Of a stretch of DNA of 64,000 nucleotides, positions 24,173 through 37,816 are shown one piece after another. Each line of letters begins with the position of its first letter. The stretch's first letter is position 1. Location: the NCBI GenBank assembly GCA_038093515.1, contig JBBPSI010000083.1, positions 1 to 64,000 of the forward strand, in the 5' to 3' direction. Both the position numbers and the translations under genes were made by a program. The DNA comes from Butyriboletus loyo. Its lineage: Eukaryota > Basidiomycota > Agaricomycetes > Boletales > Boletaceae. The notes below the pieces were generated by a model. It was not told the DNA's origin, did no database searches, and was given only the letters and a program-made list of their open reading frames with translations.

Positions 24173-27100
24173 TCATCGAGAAACAGAAGCAGCAAGAGCG
24201 TCGGCTGGAGTGGCACCATACTTGGCGCGAATGTCCTTTGTCAGGGAACGTAACATAGCAGGCGTGACGATCGTGTGATGGACGGGCTCTGATGGAGTAG
24301 AGGTTGCAATGCTGAGCGGCGGGGAGGATGGACTGAGCGAGCTCGTCTCCTCGTCCGTGGATGACCCATCGGACAGCCGTTGCCTCTTTGACCTCGGGGT
24401 GGACGTCCTATAAAACCCAGGTAAATAACACGTCAAAAATAACAACAACAACAAAATGGACGCACCTGCTCAAGTTCGTGTCTGCAAAAGACGCAAGGCG
24501 TTTCGAAGGTTTGAGCTTGGCGATCTGGCGGGCTTTCATATCCTCCTCGAGTGCCATTTTCAACTTCGTAACTTCTTTCAACGCGTCATCCAACTGAGAT
24601 CGAGAGACAAGTTGCGTGACTTCTGGATGGACATCTGCAACGTGAACTGCAGCAGAACGTGCAAGCGCATACAGCTGGGACAGAAACGTCATTGTTGGGA
24701 AGTCTAGAGGTAATGAGGGCCTCGTGTTCGTGTAGTCACATTGACACTTACCTCGACCGAGGTTCTCATGTGCTCTGATGTCACCCATCAACGAGACCGT
24801 AAATTCAGTCTCTGGAAGAGCCTCCAGCCAGTCAAGGACTGCATCAAAAGTTGTGCTATAACATGCTCAGCAACACCGTATACGCATAATTGACGACAAC
24901 CTACACAGAGTCCATGCACTTGGCTGATTGTAAGTGGGGGAGGTCGCTCAAGACGCCGTCGTCTCGTAGGAGACCGGTTACAGAATCAATAATCTGAATC
25001 AAAAGATGCGTGCAACCTTCTAACAATTTTGCATAAAGGTTCCAATTAACTGTTGGCAGATATGATCAACAAGCGACTTTCGATGCTATGCATGGACCAA
25101 ACTCACACTCCCCATAGGCGATACAGTTACCAAGCCACTTCGCCGTCACCTCCTCCCATTGATGTTCCCAAATCCTAAAAAGATCTGCCAGTGGTACACG
25201 TGTATGAGTAACCGAATCATCGCCCCAGTGACCTCACGCACCATTCAACGAGGCGCGTTTCACGAGTCGACCCTCAAGATCAAACGGAACGACATGCAAT
25301 AGTGCTTCTAACTTGGACTCCACATCTAAAGCAGTTGTAGAGATCAAGAGTTCGTGCGTCGACGTCAGTATGCCGCCCTCCACCATCGATCCAACCTACA
25401 AACCAAATGAACAAGGACAAACGAGAATCACTGGTCCACCAACCATATCATCAAAGTCCTTGGACGAGTTCGGATCTCGTTCAGACCACGTGATGCATAG
25501 TAACGAGGGAACATAATGTCGGTCCACCGGAAATGCCTCGATAATGTCGCGCAGGCGAGCGCAATCCTCTAAAACGCGATATTTCCTAGTAATCTCCACT
25601 CAGAATACGAGCAAATAAGAACAAGATTTGTCACACCTTTCCAAGATATCCGTGACACCCGTGAAGGGAGTACGTTCGAATATGACGACGCCAGGATACG
25701 AATGCGGCGGATCAGCATGGTCTTTTGGGATCGGTATATGAAACACGTTCTCGGTTTCCCACTTTCCCGAATCGGGCACGTTGAACTTTTGTTCCAACCA
25801 GAGGGCCGTCCCATCACTCTCTTGATTGAGCGACAGCCATGCAGACCAATTATCAGGCAACGGTCCCCTTGTCGACTCCAAAAAGTCTTTCAGCACACCC
25901 AGCAACGACCCACGTGCCCATCGACGCGCATGGTCTTCGTGATTCTGGTGAAAGCTTGAGTCAACGTTGACGAAGACTTGGTCTGATATATCACCTTTTC
26001 GAACCGTCTCGCGAGTTCTTCATCGTTCGCCGGCGGCCGGTAGTCCCCAGATAAACGCTCGCGTAGGCGTTTCTTTAGCGGCGCGCGGGTCTCGCATGGT
26101 GTTTTTCGATGCGTGCGACCGTTCGGCGGGGGAGACCCACCAACGCTGCGCAAAAGACGTTCAGCTTGCGCCCTTTCCTTGTAACGCGCGCTCCGTCGGC
26201 ATGCCTCGATCCACTTGGCTTGATCGTTCAATCGCTGTCGCCATTTGGAGAACGCCTGTTTCACCAGCCAACTTCGACGTGCAAAGTGAACTGCCGTCGC
26301 TTCCATGATGTCAAGGCTAGGCTTCTCTGCGGGAGGCGGCCCGGCGACGAGTGACGTTTGCAGTTTCTCAGCTTCCGCCTCGACGTCCGTAGCACTGACG
26401 ACCGCTTTTAGAGGGGACTGGATGGATTCTCTGCGAAGCAGGCCCGGCATCAAGGACAACGATCTTGTAGCAGGAGAATGTAGAACAAGGGGGCTTAATA
26501 TCTCAGTTGGCGCAGCCTGAAGAGGGGACGTTTGTATATTCTTCAGAGACCCAAATATAGATTTTCGTGTCTGAGAGAGGGAAGAAGGGATGAACACGGT
26601 TGCGGTCGGCGTCGGGGGCAACGAGATTGGCTGACGTCGATTGAGAGGTGGAGGTTGCGGAGGTAGTATCTGATCCGTTGCACCTTCCAGAGAGGTCGGG
26701 TCTATGGAAGGGGGAGAGGATACAAAAGGTATTTCCGACACAGTTGTGTCAGATATGGATTGCTTTTGAGTTGGTTGTTGGGGTATAAAAACTGATGACT
26801 CGTTCGAAATGGGGGCAGGTTTGCGGCTTTCAGTGGAAGAATGTACATTGGCCGAGGGCAATATGCTGAATGCGGACGTAGTGGATGTGCCAAACCCGCT
26901 GGTACCAGTGGACGTGGTAAGATTTGTTGTCGGGGTGAAGATTGGAGCCAGAGGATTGAATGGTTTCGAAGTCGATGTTTCTGAGCCAAAAATCGACTTC
27001 GTAGCTGTGCCAAAAGTGGGTCCGTTGACTTGGGGAGGCTGTGGGGGAAACGATGTAACCGTTTGTGATGACTGCTCTGTTTGAGGCGTGGATACCGTCG

Positions 27101-29106
27101 ATGGGACCTCGGCGGGCGTCGGAACGAAAGATGGAAAGGATGGAGCAGGCGAAGATGTTGAGAAACCAACGAAAGCACCAGAGGCTTCTAATGCATGTGT
27201 TTGAATGATGCCCACGTTAATGTAGTTGTCACGAACATACCTGTAACACTGTGCGGAAGCGAATTAGGTGCTAGTGCATTGTCGTTTTCGATCGGTCCAA
27301 AAACAGGTATTGGGGGAGCAGTAGATCCCACATTCGCGAACGCACTGGGTGTGCCAAAGGAAGCCGTGCCAAATGCGTTTGGAATTGTCTTTAGATTGGA
27401 GAAAGCCGACTGCGCTGGCGCGATAGAAGGCTGCGGAGGTAGATCAGCAGTACCGGGCTTGAAGAAGGCGGACTGTGTCGGTTGAAGGCCAAATGTATCA
27501 GTTAGCCACTGAGTGCCACTCGAAGGTGGCGGTTTGGGAGATTCGTGGGGGTGAGCAGGAGGTTCGGTTTGTTCTTCAGTTTCGTCCGCCACCGAGATGT
27601 CGATGTCTGTATCTTGCTCCGGAGAACCCATTCCAGAATAGCCGTCAATGACATTGGAAATGGAGAGATCGGCTCGTATCGACTCGATGTTTTCGATGGT
27701 GCCCTTGCCAAAGTGTCGTTCAAGAATGCATGCGACCAGGTAGGTCATAACGATATTGCCCTCGCGGCGTAGGACGTCAGCTAGCTCGGCGAATATATGC
27801 ATTGCCTCCGCATCAACGACAAGGGAGGAAGTTTTAGTGATAGGAGCACTCTTGGTCTGAACGCGAGCACGGAATTTTGTAGTCAGCTCAAATACGGGAT
27901 GACTGAGTAGGGCTTGTGGTATATCGTCATGACGCTCTCTTTGGTCGCGGATGTGGACAAGACGATGATAAACGCGCATTTCTAGCTCAGTTGGCGACTG
28001 ATAATGACCGCGTTGATCTTGATAGAACTCCTTCAAGCTCTGCAAGGCTACACAGACAGTCCGTTACGCATATGATAAGCTGAGCTGAGGTACACTCACT
28101 ATTCATGAGCTGTTGTTCCTCCATAGCGATAGAGAACCCTGGGCGGTCGCGTTCGACGTGGAGGGCCAGGATATGGAACCGAGCGCATCTATCATGACAC
28201 TCGATCGCGACGGGCCGCATCTCATGTTGCATGGTGAGGTCGTTTCGTACGGCTCTCGAGCGGTCCCGGATGAAATTGAATGTTTCCGAAAATCCACCCT
28301 GTGGTAGGAGCTCGTGGAAGAGATAGTCAAGAGTGCCCTGAGGGACTGTGGTCAAGGAGGTGTACCAATATGTTTCAAGGTGAAAATGCACCTTGAGGAC
28401 ATCTGGAGGCCGAAGGTCTGACGGCAGTGTCTTATCCCCAGCTGCGCGTTCATACGCCTTGACGGCTCGTTTGTGGTCTACTCTCTTGGTACCAGGAATC
28501 TACGAAAAGAATGAGCGTGAAAACTTCGGTGTTGCCTACATTATAAAGCCATGAATCCCCACCGTTTCCCATTCGAACAGATTGTTCTCGCGTTCACGTC
28601 GATATCTTTCAAAGCGAGGACACATATCCATGCACGTGCCAACCATGGTAATTGCGTCCTCGAGACGCTTCGGTGTGAGCGGATCGTCCATTTTGCCTTC
28701 CGCAATAGCCCTCTTGCGCTCGACCTCACGCGCCCTGACCAACTAGATAACGAAAGCATGGGGAGCGTAGCCATAGAAAACTATTTTAGTGACACACCTG
28801 TTGCCAAAACTTCTCGCGTTCCTCTGGATCATCCAGATCTACCTCCTCGACTTCCTCGACCTCGTCAGAGGTATTTTCGATCTTGCCGGGACCACCGTGA
28901 CCTCTTCCTCTAGCACCGCCTCTGTGTCCACCTCTTTCCCAACGCCCCCCGTCGCTCCCAACATGAGGCGTGCTTGTGCCGCTGCGTCCCGTGACGCCGT
29001 CAGCGACCCATCGTCTGTTCCCATGAAGAGCACGCCTTGCTGTGCCACCGCCGTCGACGTGGCCGTTCGTGCGTGTTCTGTGGTTGCGTTGTAACCCTGG
29101 CTCCAT
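24173..29106 (-). CDS. SAC3: SAC3/GANP mRNA-export factor (TREX-2 scaffold)
   Basis: Scaffold of TREX-2, linking transcription to mRNA export at the nuclear pore. Starts at MEPGLQRNHRTRTNG with an RG-rich N-terminus and an acidic stretch (DEVEEVEEVDLDDPEEREKF). The SAC3/GANP signature follows: MVGTCMDMCPRFERYRRE, then LVHIRDQRERHDDIPQALLS and helical repeats. The middle has FG-type motifs (NAFGTASFGTPSAF; FGTATKSIFGS). A helix SWLVKQAFSKWRQRLNDQ matches the Cdc31/Sus1-binding CID region. The C-terminal half (YRVLEDCARLRDIIEAF; LADLFRIWEHQWEEVTAKWL; FDAVLDWLEALPETEF) resembles the MCM3AP/GANP extension. It ends ALAASVSR before the stop at 24173. About 1,400 residues over many exons. Exact exon borders in 24800-25600 are approximate. 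Confidence 0.85.
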
Positions 29107-29274
29107 TGTCACCTTCGACGACGCCGACGTCGCGCCAGGCACAAAGTTCAAGTTGGTCCCACAACGAAATGCAACAGTATTAAATTGATTGTGTAAGCAG
29201 GTGTTTCCTCCCACATGTAATTACGAGCAGCCTTTTTGCGTGACAATAATAAGAGGCATTGTTATATCGTCAAG

Positions 29275-29366
29275 TCGGATATGGTGTAACGGCTAACATG
29301 GCTGTCTTTCAGGAAAGGGAAAGACCCTGATCACAGCAGCCCCGGGTTCGACTCCCGGTATCCGAA
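29275..29366 (+). tRNA. trnE(UUC): tRNA-Glu (anticodon UUC) with 20-nt intron
   Basis: Acceptor stem TCGGATA (29275-29281) pairs fully with TATCCGA (29359-29365), followed by discriminator A. The D-arm region TGGTGTAACGGCTAACAT contains the A box. The anticodon stem GCTGT pairs with ACAGC. The loop CTTTCA...C carries anticodon TTC and is interrupted after position 37 by 20 nt beginning GGAAAGGG and ending CCCTGAT. The T-arm CCGGGTTCGACTCCCGG contains the B box. No other tRNA was noticed in the window. Confidence 0.95.
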
Positions 29367-29369
29367 CAC

Positions 29370-29375
29370 TTTTTT
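29370..29375 (+). terminator. RNA polymerase III T-run terminator
   Basis: TTTTTT begins four bases after the tRNA-Glu discriminator base, the standard Pol III stop signal. Confidence 0.85.
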
Positions 29376-29714
29376 GCTGTATTTTTATGGCTTCAATACG
29401 GAGTGTTACCCAAGTGAAACTGCTAAGTAGGCTTGGGTACGTATGTATAACAAGGTATCACTGAATTCGAAACGACCACAATCCTGCTTACGAGTCCACT
29501 TTATTCCTCTGGCCGTCCCACGAAGACGGCACCTCCCATGATCCAGAACCACATCTGGGCGCAGCAAAGACAGACCGAGCAGTCAAGAAACAGGAAAAAA
29601 AGGGTGATATATTCATATACTACAATACTACCTCGATAAGTCCATAAGTCGATAATGGTCAACCATAGTCCATGTCTGGTCTGGGTGATCGACGACCGGC
29701 GACTGTCCGAGGCA

Positions 29715-32134
<2,420 letters not shown>

Positions 32135-32207
32135 AGTGGCAAAGACACGCAAAGGAGACTGCAGTTCGATGCAGTTCGCAACTGAAAGCTACCGAACAAC
32201 ACAAACC

Positions 32208-32218
32208 AAACTAGCATC
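32208..32218 (+). repeat. Left target-site duplication of SINE-like element
   Basis: AAACTAGCATC, repeated exactly at 32581-32591 at the end of a 12-A tract. Confidence 0.7.
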
Positions 32219-32580
32219 GGAGTCTCGCTGGCTTAACCGCATTAACACACGCCTACGTATAGATCGACAACGAGCAAAATCCGGACGCTAACCCAAACTG
32301 AAACAACAGGTACATAGCACTCGGTTACCCCTCATATTGAACAGATCTAACCTTCCCCCAGACTGGGTCACAAACATTGAGGTATTACGCTGCCTAGGCC
32401 CTCTGCTGCCACCAAGGCCACCTGACAGCTCACGGAGTCCCACACACCCCGCCTACCGCAGGGCGTGCAGTAAAAGCATTTTCCCTCGGACCGGTTACTA
32501 GTATAACCGCCTTAGCGTATTGTGTGGGACTAGTCTAGGCAGTCGCTACACAATGATATCCACGCTTGTCCAAAAAAAAA
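32219..32580 (+). mobile_element. SINE-like retroposed element with poly-A tail
   Basis: The ~360-bp insertion begins GGAGTCTCGCTGGCTTAACC and ends in a run of A (32572-32583). The 11-bp direct repeat AAACTAGCATC flanks it on both sides. Such repeats plus a 3' poly-A mark retroposition by a LINE-type machinery. TGGCTTAACCG near 32230 resembles a Pol III A-box; a convincing B-box is not seen. It encodes no protein. It sits in the presumed promoter/5'UTR of the GH47 gene, 74 bp from the left duplication to its ATG. Confidence 0.7.
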
Positions 32581-32591
32581 AAACTAGCATC

Positions 32592-33837
32592 AGCAAAAGT
32601 GCCTAAACCTTGCGAGGCCTAGTAAGTTACCAGGCTCACGAGGCTGTTCGGAATGAGGCCCTTGCAAGGAAATACTCCGATCTCGCAAGGCCTTCCAAGT
32701 CTATGGAACCTTGCAGATTCTTCTGAGACTATCCAAGGTCATACGGTCTTGTAGGACCTTTTTATAGAGCTTGAAAGCACCAGACGGCCGCATACCGCAA
32801 GCACGAGTGCAAATCAATACAGTCCCCCCTTCGTCAATTGAAAAACGCACTCGAACAGCGACGATACCAATACTCAGTACCAATTCAAGATCGAGAATTC
32901 ACTCCCTAACCCGCACACAGTAGGATGCGTTGGATCGACCAGGATTTTCCTAGTCTGGTCATATTCCAGGAACAAGCACGATGGTTCTTCATGCCACGTA
33001 CCTACATACGACCTTTAATGCGATTAACGTCAACGCTCGGTCGGACTCCCCTCGGTGAACACGGACACTGGCTTGAAAGTGCTCGCTATACTAGAGCGCC
33101 ACTTCATTACATCGCCCGCCGCGTAGTCCCCCCTCATCATCACCAGAAATCGCAACCGATATCACATTATAGTCTCGCTCCTACCTCGACTCCCATACCT
33201 GACAGAGCAATCACGATGAACGCTATCATGTTGTACCGAGTGCATCTTGACGAAGAATGGACTCCAATGACCTTTCGATGACATGTAGCACACCTAGGAA
33301 GCAGCAAGTACGGATTCAGATTCGGAGCCGACGTGACGTTGGCGTTGACAATATTTGAATGGGGTCGGTAGGACGGTCGAGACAAAGAGTCGTGCTCGAA
33401 CACTACATTCATACAGGGGCATGAAAACATTTGCAACGCATTCAAGGGAGCAACCGATGGGTCACACCTGTATTTCCTACTCGCCCATTGTCCGGCTGCC
33501 ATGATGAGGTGCTGACGCCATGAGCCACTAGGGTGGGGGTCGAGGAATTGCCCCACGTACGCCTTTTGGGACGCAAACCGTCCTATGAGCTCCCCCGATG
33601 CGAGTATGGCTCAACAGAGTTCGGTCGTAGACAAGTGAGCCATATCCGACGATCAGCTCTACCAAAGTAGTTGCCATCGCCGCAGCATACTTTTTGGCGT
33701 CGATTTAGCCTTGGAATAGATCCATCGCATACATTAAATATATGTGTTTTTATCTTTATTGCCGAATTTTTGTGCGAAATTGATACTATTGTGACAAGAC
33801 GCGCTTCGTACAATGTCACGCGCATTCCTAGTACATC
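32592..33837. other. Intergenic between divergent GH47 and NSE3 genes
   Basis: No gene supported. 32600-32760 is rich in related words (ccttgcgaggcc, ccttgcaagga, ctcgcaaggcctt, ccttgcag), giving short imperfect palindromes. A 129-codon minus-strand frame at 33167-33556 has no recognisable motif. The NSE3 promoter must lie near the right end. Confidence 0.4.
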
Positions 33838-35261
33838 ATGCCTCGCGCTGGGCCGAGTCGAACCCAGCGCCCTCAACGACGAGAGTCTCAGCCATCCCAG
33901 TACCACTCACAGCGCGCGGGGGGCCGACGTGCAGATACAGAGGACGACGATGACAGCGAGGACGATGCCTTTGAGATGGATCCAGACGACGACATGGACG
34001 CCAACGCACCACAAGCTAGAAGCATGGCGGATGCCAACGACGTGAGTCTGACGTGCCCTTGTTGCATACCTTTGCCCATACACACATTGCTTATCAGCAC
34101 CTCGACAAAAAAGCGCGTGATCTAGTCCGGCTCGCGCTCTTCACCGAACACAAGCGCGTCCCCCTGCGCCGCGAGGATATCAACAAGAAGGGTATGTTCC
34201 ATCCTCTTCATACGTTCCACCTTACGAAGACGTTTCTAGTCCTTGGCTCTCAAACCCGCGCGTTCAATGCTGTGTTATTCAAGGCGCAAGCCCTCCTACG
34301 CAAAACGTTTGCCATGGAACTCGTCGAACTCCAAGCGCGCAACTACCGTGACCAAGATCCCACCGAGGACCTCCAAAATACCACCGGCGTCAAGAAAAAG
34401 GGTCCGTCCTTCCTTCCCTCACCATCCTGATGCTAACTACCCTTCGACCAGCTACCGCGGCAGGCGCAAAAACGTACATTCTCCGTTCAACCTTGGATGC
34501 GGCCATCATCGAACAAGCCGCCTTATCCGACGAACGTCTCCTCGAAGAAGAACTCGTCGAAGGCCCGGATGACGACGATGACGACGACGACGACGACATG
34601 CCCCGCAACTACGGCAGCATCATCGCCTGGAGCACCGCTGATCAACTCGCCGCACTGGGTTTGCTCCACGTTATTCTCGCGCTCATCCTGGTTAATGGAC
34701 GGGCCATTTCTGAATGTATGTTCTTGTGTCGTCTGCTCGGTCTTTACTGACCGTAGGTGGTGTTTTCGTTTAGTGGACCTCAGAGCCAACTTGAAACGCC
34801 TCCGTATCCCACCCAGTGGCACCATCCCCTCCAATGCTCAATCCACTCACCGTTCCATGCCCGTTGACACCTTTCTCCAACAGCTCGTCCGACAAGGCTA
34901 CCTCGACCGCGTCCGTCTCGGCGATAATAAATCCACGACGGGTAAACGCCGCGGACGGGTTTCTGCCACACAGGTGAACAACGAGGAGAATCCACACGCA
35001 TGCGAGTGGCGGTGGGGGAATCGGGCGCATGGTGAGGTAGGGGAGCAAGCAGTGGCCGGGTTCGTGGGCGAGTTCATGGTCGAGCGGACGAGGATGGCGG
35101 ACGTGGAGGAAGACGAGGAGGAGGGCGCGGGTGGGAGTGGGAGTGGGGGGCGTCGACGGGGTAAACAGAAGAAAAAGGAGGGGGGGTTGGAGAAACAGGT
35201 GGAGACGGTGGTCAAGGCGATCGAGCGAGCTGCTGGAGGGAACTTGACCGACGTCAAGTGA
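33838..35261 (+). CDS. NSE3: Nse3, MAGE-domain subunit of the SMC5/6 complex
   Basis: MAGE-family winged-helix protein that binds DNA and pairs with Nse1 (ubiquitin ligase) and Nse4 in SMC5/6, acting in recombination repair. Starts MPRAGPSRTQ with an acidic low-complexity N-terminus. The MAGE domain follows over four exons: HLDKKARDLVRLALFTEHKR and VPLRREDINKK, VLGSQTRAFNAVLFKAQALL and RKTFAMELVELQARNY, KTYILRSTLDAA, then YGSIIAWSTADQLAALGLLH and VILALILVNGRAISE, and PVDTFLQQLVRQGYLDRVRL. An aspartate run (~10 Asp, about 34570-34600) interrupts it between WHA and WHB. The basic C-terminus ends NLTDVK. Exon 1 is 33838-34041. A decayed partial copy of this gene lies at 43575-43850. Confidence 0.88.
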
Positions 35262-35758
35262 AACGACACGAATGATTGTTCATATAGCTGTACTACCCAT
35301 ATCTGAAACACGTCTTTCTCTGGATCTGTCCCCGTCTCGCCATGTGTGAGGGTAAACTCGCAACAACGTCGTCCTGGTATACTTGCCAGGCGAGGCACCG
35401 ACGCGTGCACAAAACACGAGCTCGCCATACTGCGTGCTTTGACGCCGTCATGCTTTTGGCTGCGTCCAGAACCCGAGGTTGGCGAGTGCGTCTGCGATCT
35501 TTAATTGGGGTATACGGGTGCGGCGTTAAAATGGCCCACTGAGAGTCGGCATCAGCACGATGCACCGTAGACCAGCGGAAGACCGATCCAAATATACAAA
35601 TATGTACCGAGCGTCGAACGTTATTCCTATCATACAACGAAAAAGAACGATGGACTATATTACAGTATCGTTTTATGAGGGAGCGTGTGTTATGCTAGCT
35701 AGGTTTGTGCCATCAAAAGAAAATCGAAAATCGAAAATCGATCGACTGTGGGGTAGTT
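35262..35758. other. NSE3 3' region, no gene
   Basis: The first ~50 bases (gaatgattgttcatatagct) recur at 43810-43845 as part of the segmental duplication. Nothing else is identified apart from a short AT-rich direct repeat, gaaaatcgaaaatcgaaaatcg, near 35718. Confidence 0.45.
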
Positions 35759-37816
35759 TCAGACGACCTCGGGACTCTGACGCTTCACGGCGCCACCCGA
35801 TCGTTCGTCATAGCGTCCGTCGAGGGGCACACGTGCGTTTACATGTGTCACGCTGCTCACATCGTCCCTGACGTACGCGTGTGCAGTGTCGATCTTGATG
35901 GAAAGATTGTTTGGTGCACGCTGAAAAGCAATAATGAGACCACGTTCGACGCCATCGACGTCCTCTCGAGAAACCTACGACCGCTCCGATTCCAATCATA
36001 CTATCCTTCGTCGTTTGTTGCATGCCTGCGAAAGAAAGAAAGATGTCGTCGGGATCAGACTCGGACATCGCTGCGCTGCGCGTGTTGAGGGTTGCAAGAA
36101 GGGAATTGCAATATACTGTTGGAGAAGTACGTCGGTGGGGGAGCTTTCGACGCCGGTTTAGACACGGGACGTACATCGGGCAACGCAGAAGTAGAATGCA
36201 AAGTGGATAAACGTGCTTGGCCACGCAACGGTCTATCACAGGATGGTCAACATCAACGAGCAATCACACGAACCATACTCACAGATGCCAGGCTAGCGAC
36301 GGCACAGAGACTGTTGCGCTGTTAGCAATATGCTCCTTGATCAGATCACCCAACTCGCCTGGTCAATAGGCCAGTGTTGATGCTGAACACGATCTAGACC
36401 GCACTCGTCTTTCACGGAAGACAACATCATCAGCATGGACACTCACCAATTTGTTGACCATCATATCGGATCTGACAACACGAACATTCAGAATGTGTAG
36501 TCAACGCGTGTGTAGAAATATTCACCGCCGGCAGCCAGTTCGCGACATATGCAACAGAGAACAAAGGAGCACGGCGATGAGAACGTCTGCTACGGCGGCG
36601 ACTGCTTCAATCGCTATCATCGGACCCTGGGCGTGTCATCAGCGGGCCGTTCATGCGACTAGAATTACCTCGTTACCTGGATGGTAGCCATCTGTGCAAA
36701 GGTTTGGAAGTGTACACTAAGTGTGTATGAGCAGAACGCCAACGAAACAAGATATAAAGTCGAAACATACGCCTTCCCAGCAAAAGCTATGCAGCGACGT
36801 CGGTGTCAATGCCTCCACAGACGGAATCATCCGGTACCCACCGAAAAGCAAAACTATGGCCGTCTTAGTATGGAGAAAGCGTATGGGAACATGCGACTCA
36901 CCGAATTCACCAATGACCAGTATCATCTAGGATAAAGAAAGACTAAGAGATCAGATTGCACGTCCCAAAGCACACGACGTACCACAGAACCAGTGGCAAG
37001 CCAGCTTTTTTTGCTGACTGCAAGCAGACTCAGTGACAGGGCTCGGTCGATAAATGGTAGAAACGTACGTGTGTAAATGCGGATCGCCAAGAAGGACTGA
37101 ACGAATAATGCGATGAATCCCTGATATATAAGGTAAGCCAAGGGGAACGCAGTGAAGCCGAACGAATGACATACGGTGAAGAAGGCTTCGACCTGGATTA
37201 CGAAATTGGTCAACGACGGTCAGGGAGGAAAACGATAGCGTACAATCAGACTCCTATGGGGAATGAGCACAAACAGATTGTGAGCTGGAATCCACTCACC
37301 AAGCAATCTTCCCGAGCGCTTCTTGCACTCCAAAGTTGGTGACGAGATATGTGTAAGCTAGGGATGGGTGAGTACACATACATACCAGTGGTGATGATCG
37401 TACTTGCCCGCGTGCGTGATCAAAGCCTGGTGGCAGGTGTCTAACACGAAAACGCAAGCGACCTGCAACACAAGATTCGGATGGAACCGACAGAGGATAT
37501 TCTCGTAAACTGACCAGAAGCTTGATATAACACGGGTCCGAAGGATAATCGTTATAATAGTACCAGGTCTGAATGCATGTTACTAGCGTTGCACGCTAGC
37601 TTAGTAGGGCAGAAATGAAAAACCATGGGGACGCACCTCCATGTAAGCTATAGAAAGGATTGTGAGTACGGTTAGAATGTACAATGACATACACTCACAC
37701 CGCAGATACGACGACGCCGATCAGTAGAGCACCTAAACTGGGATTGATGATGATCAATGACAGGACGGGGGAAAGGGGGAAGACAAATACCCATTGTCCC
37801 AGGGACCCACTGGCAT
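35759..37816 (-). CDS. DUF6534-like multi-pass membrane protein, copy 1
   Basis: Basidiomycete seven-helix membrane protein of unknown function. The first exon MPVGPWDNG joins LGALLIGVVVSA after an intron, which is the family's typical start. Then come TWYYYNDYPSDPCYIKLLV, ACVFVLDTCHQALITHA, a helix in SFGFTAFPLAYLIYQGFIAL joined to FVQSFLAIRIYT, and downstream ILVIGEFGESH and further helices. The C-terminal marker VYCNSLLATLNTRSA is followed by a polar tail with IKIDTAHAYVRDD, ending at a TGA at 35759-35761. Exons are short (60-150 bp). Middle exons (36300-36900) were not all resolved. The gene has a frameshifted duplicate at 44055-46051. Confidence 0.65.

Noticed and set aside
25890..27215. 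FG-repeat segment as a separate nucleoporin
   Set aside because: It splices in frame with the SAC3 signature upstream and the GANP-like C-terminus downstream on the same strand, so it is one gene.
32400..32540. Possible structured RNA in the GC-rich part of the SINE-like element
   Set aside because: The stretch has short complementary words (cctaccgcagg, ccgcctta) but no extended paired arms that I could trace.
34390..34834. Minus-strand frames rich in Ser or Val opposite NSE3
   Set aside because: They are the complement of the Asp codon run and flanking NSE3 exons.
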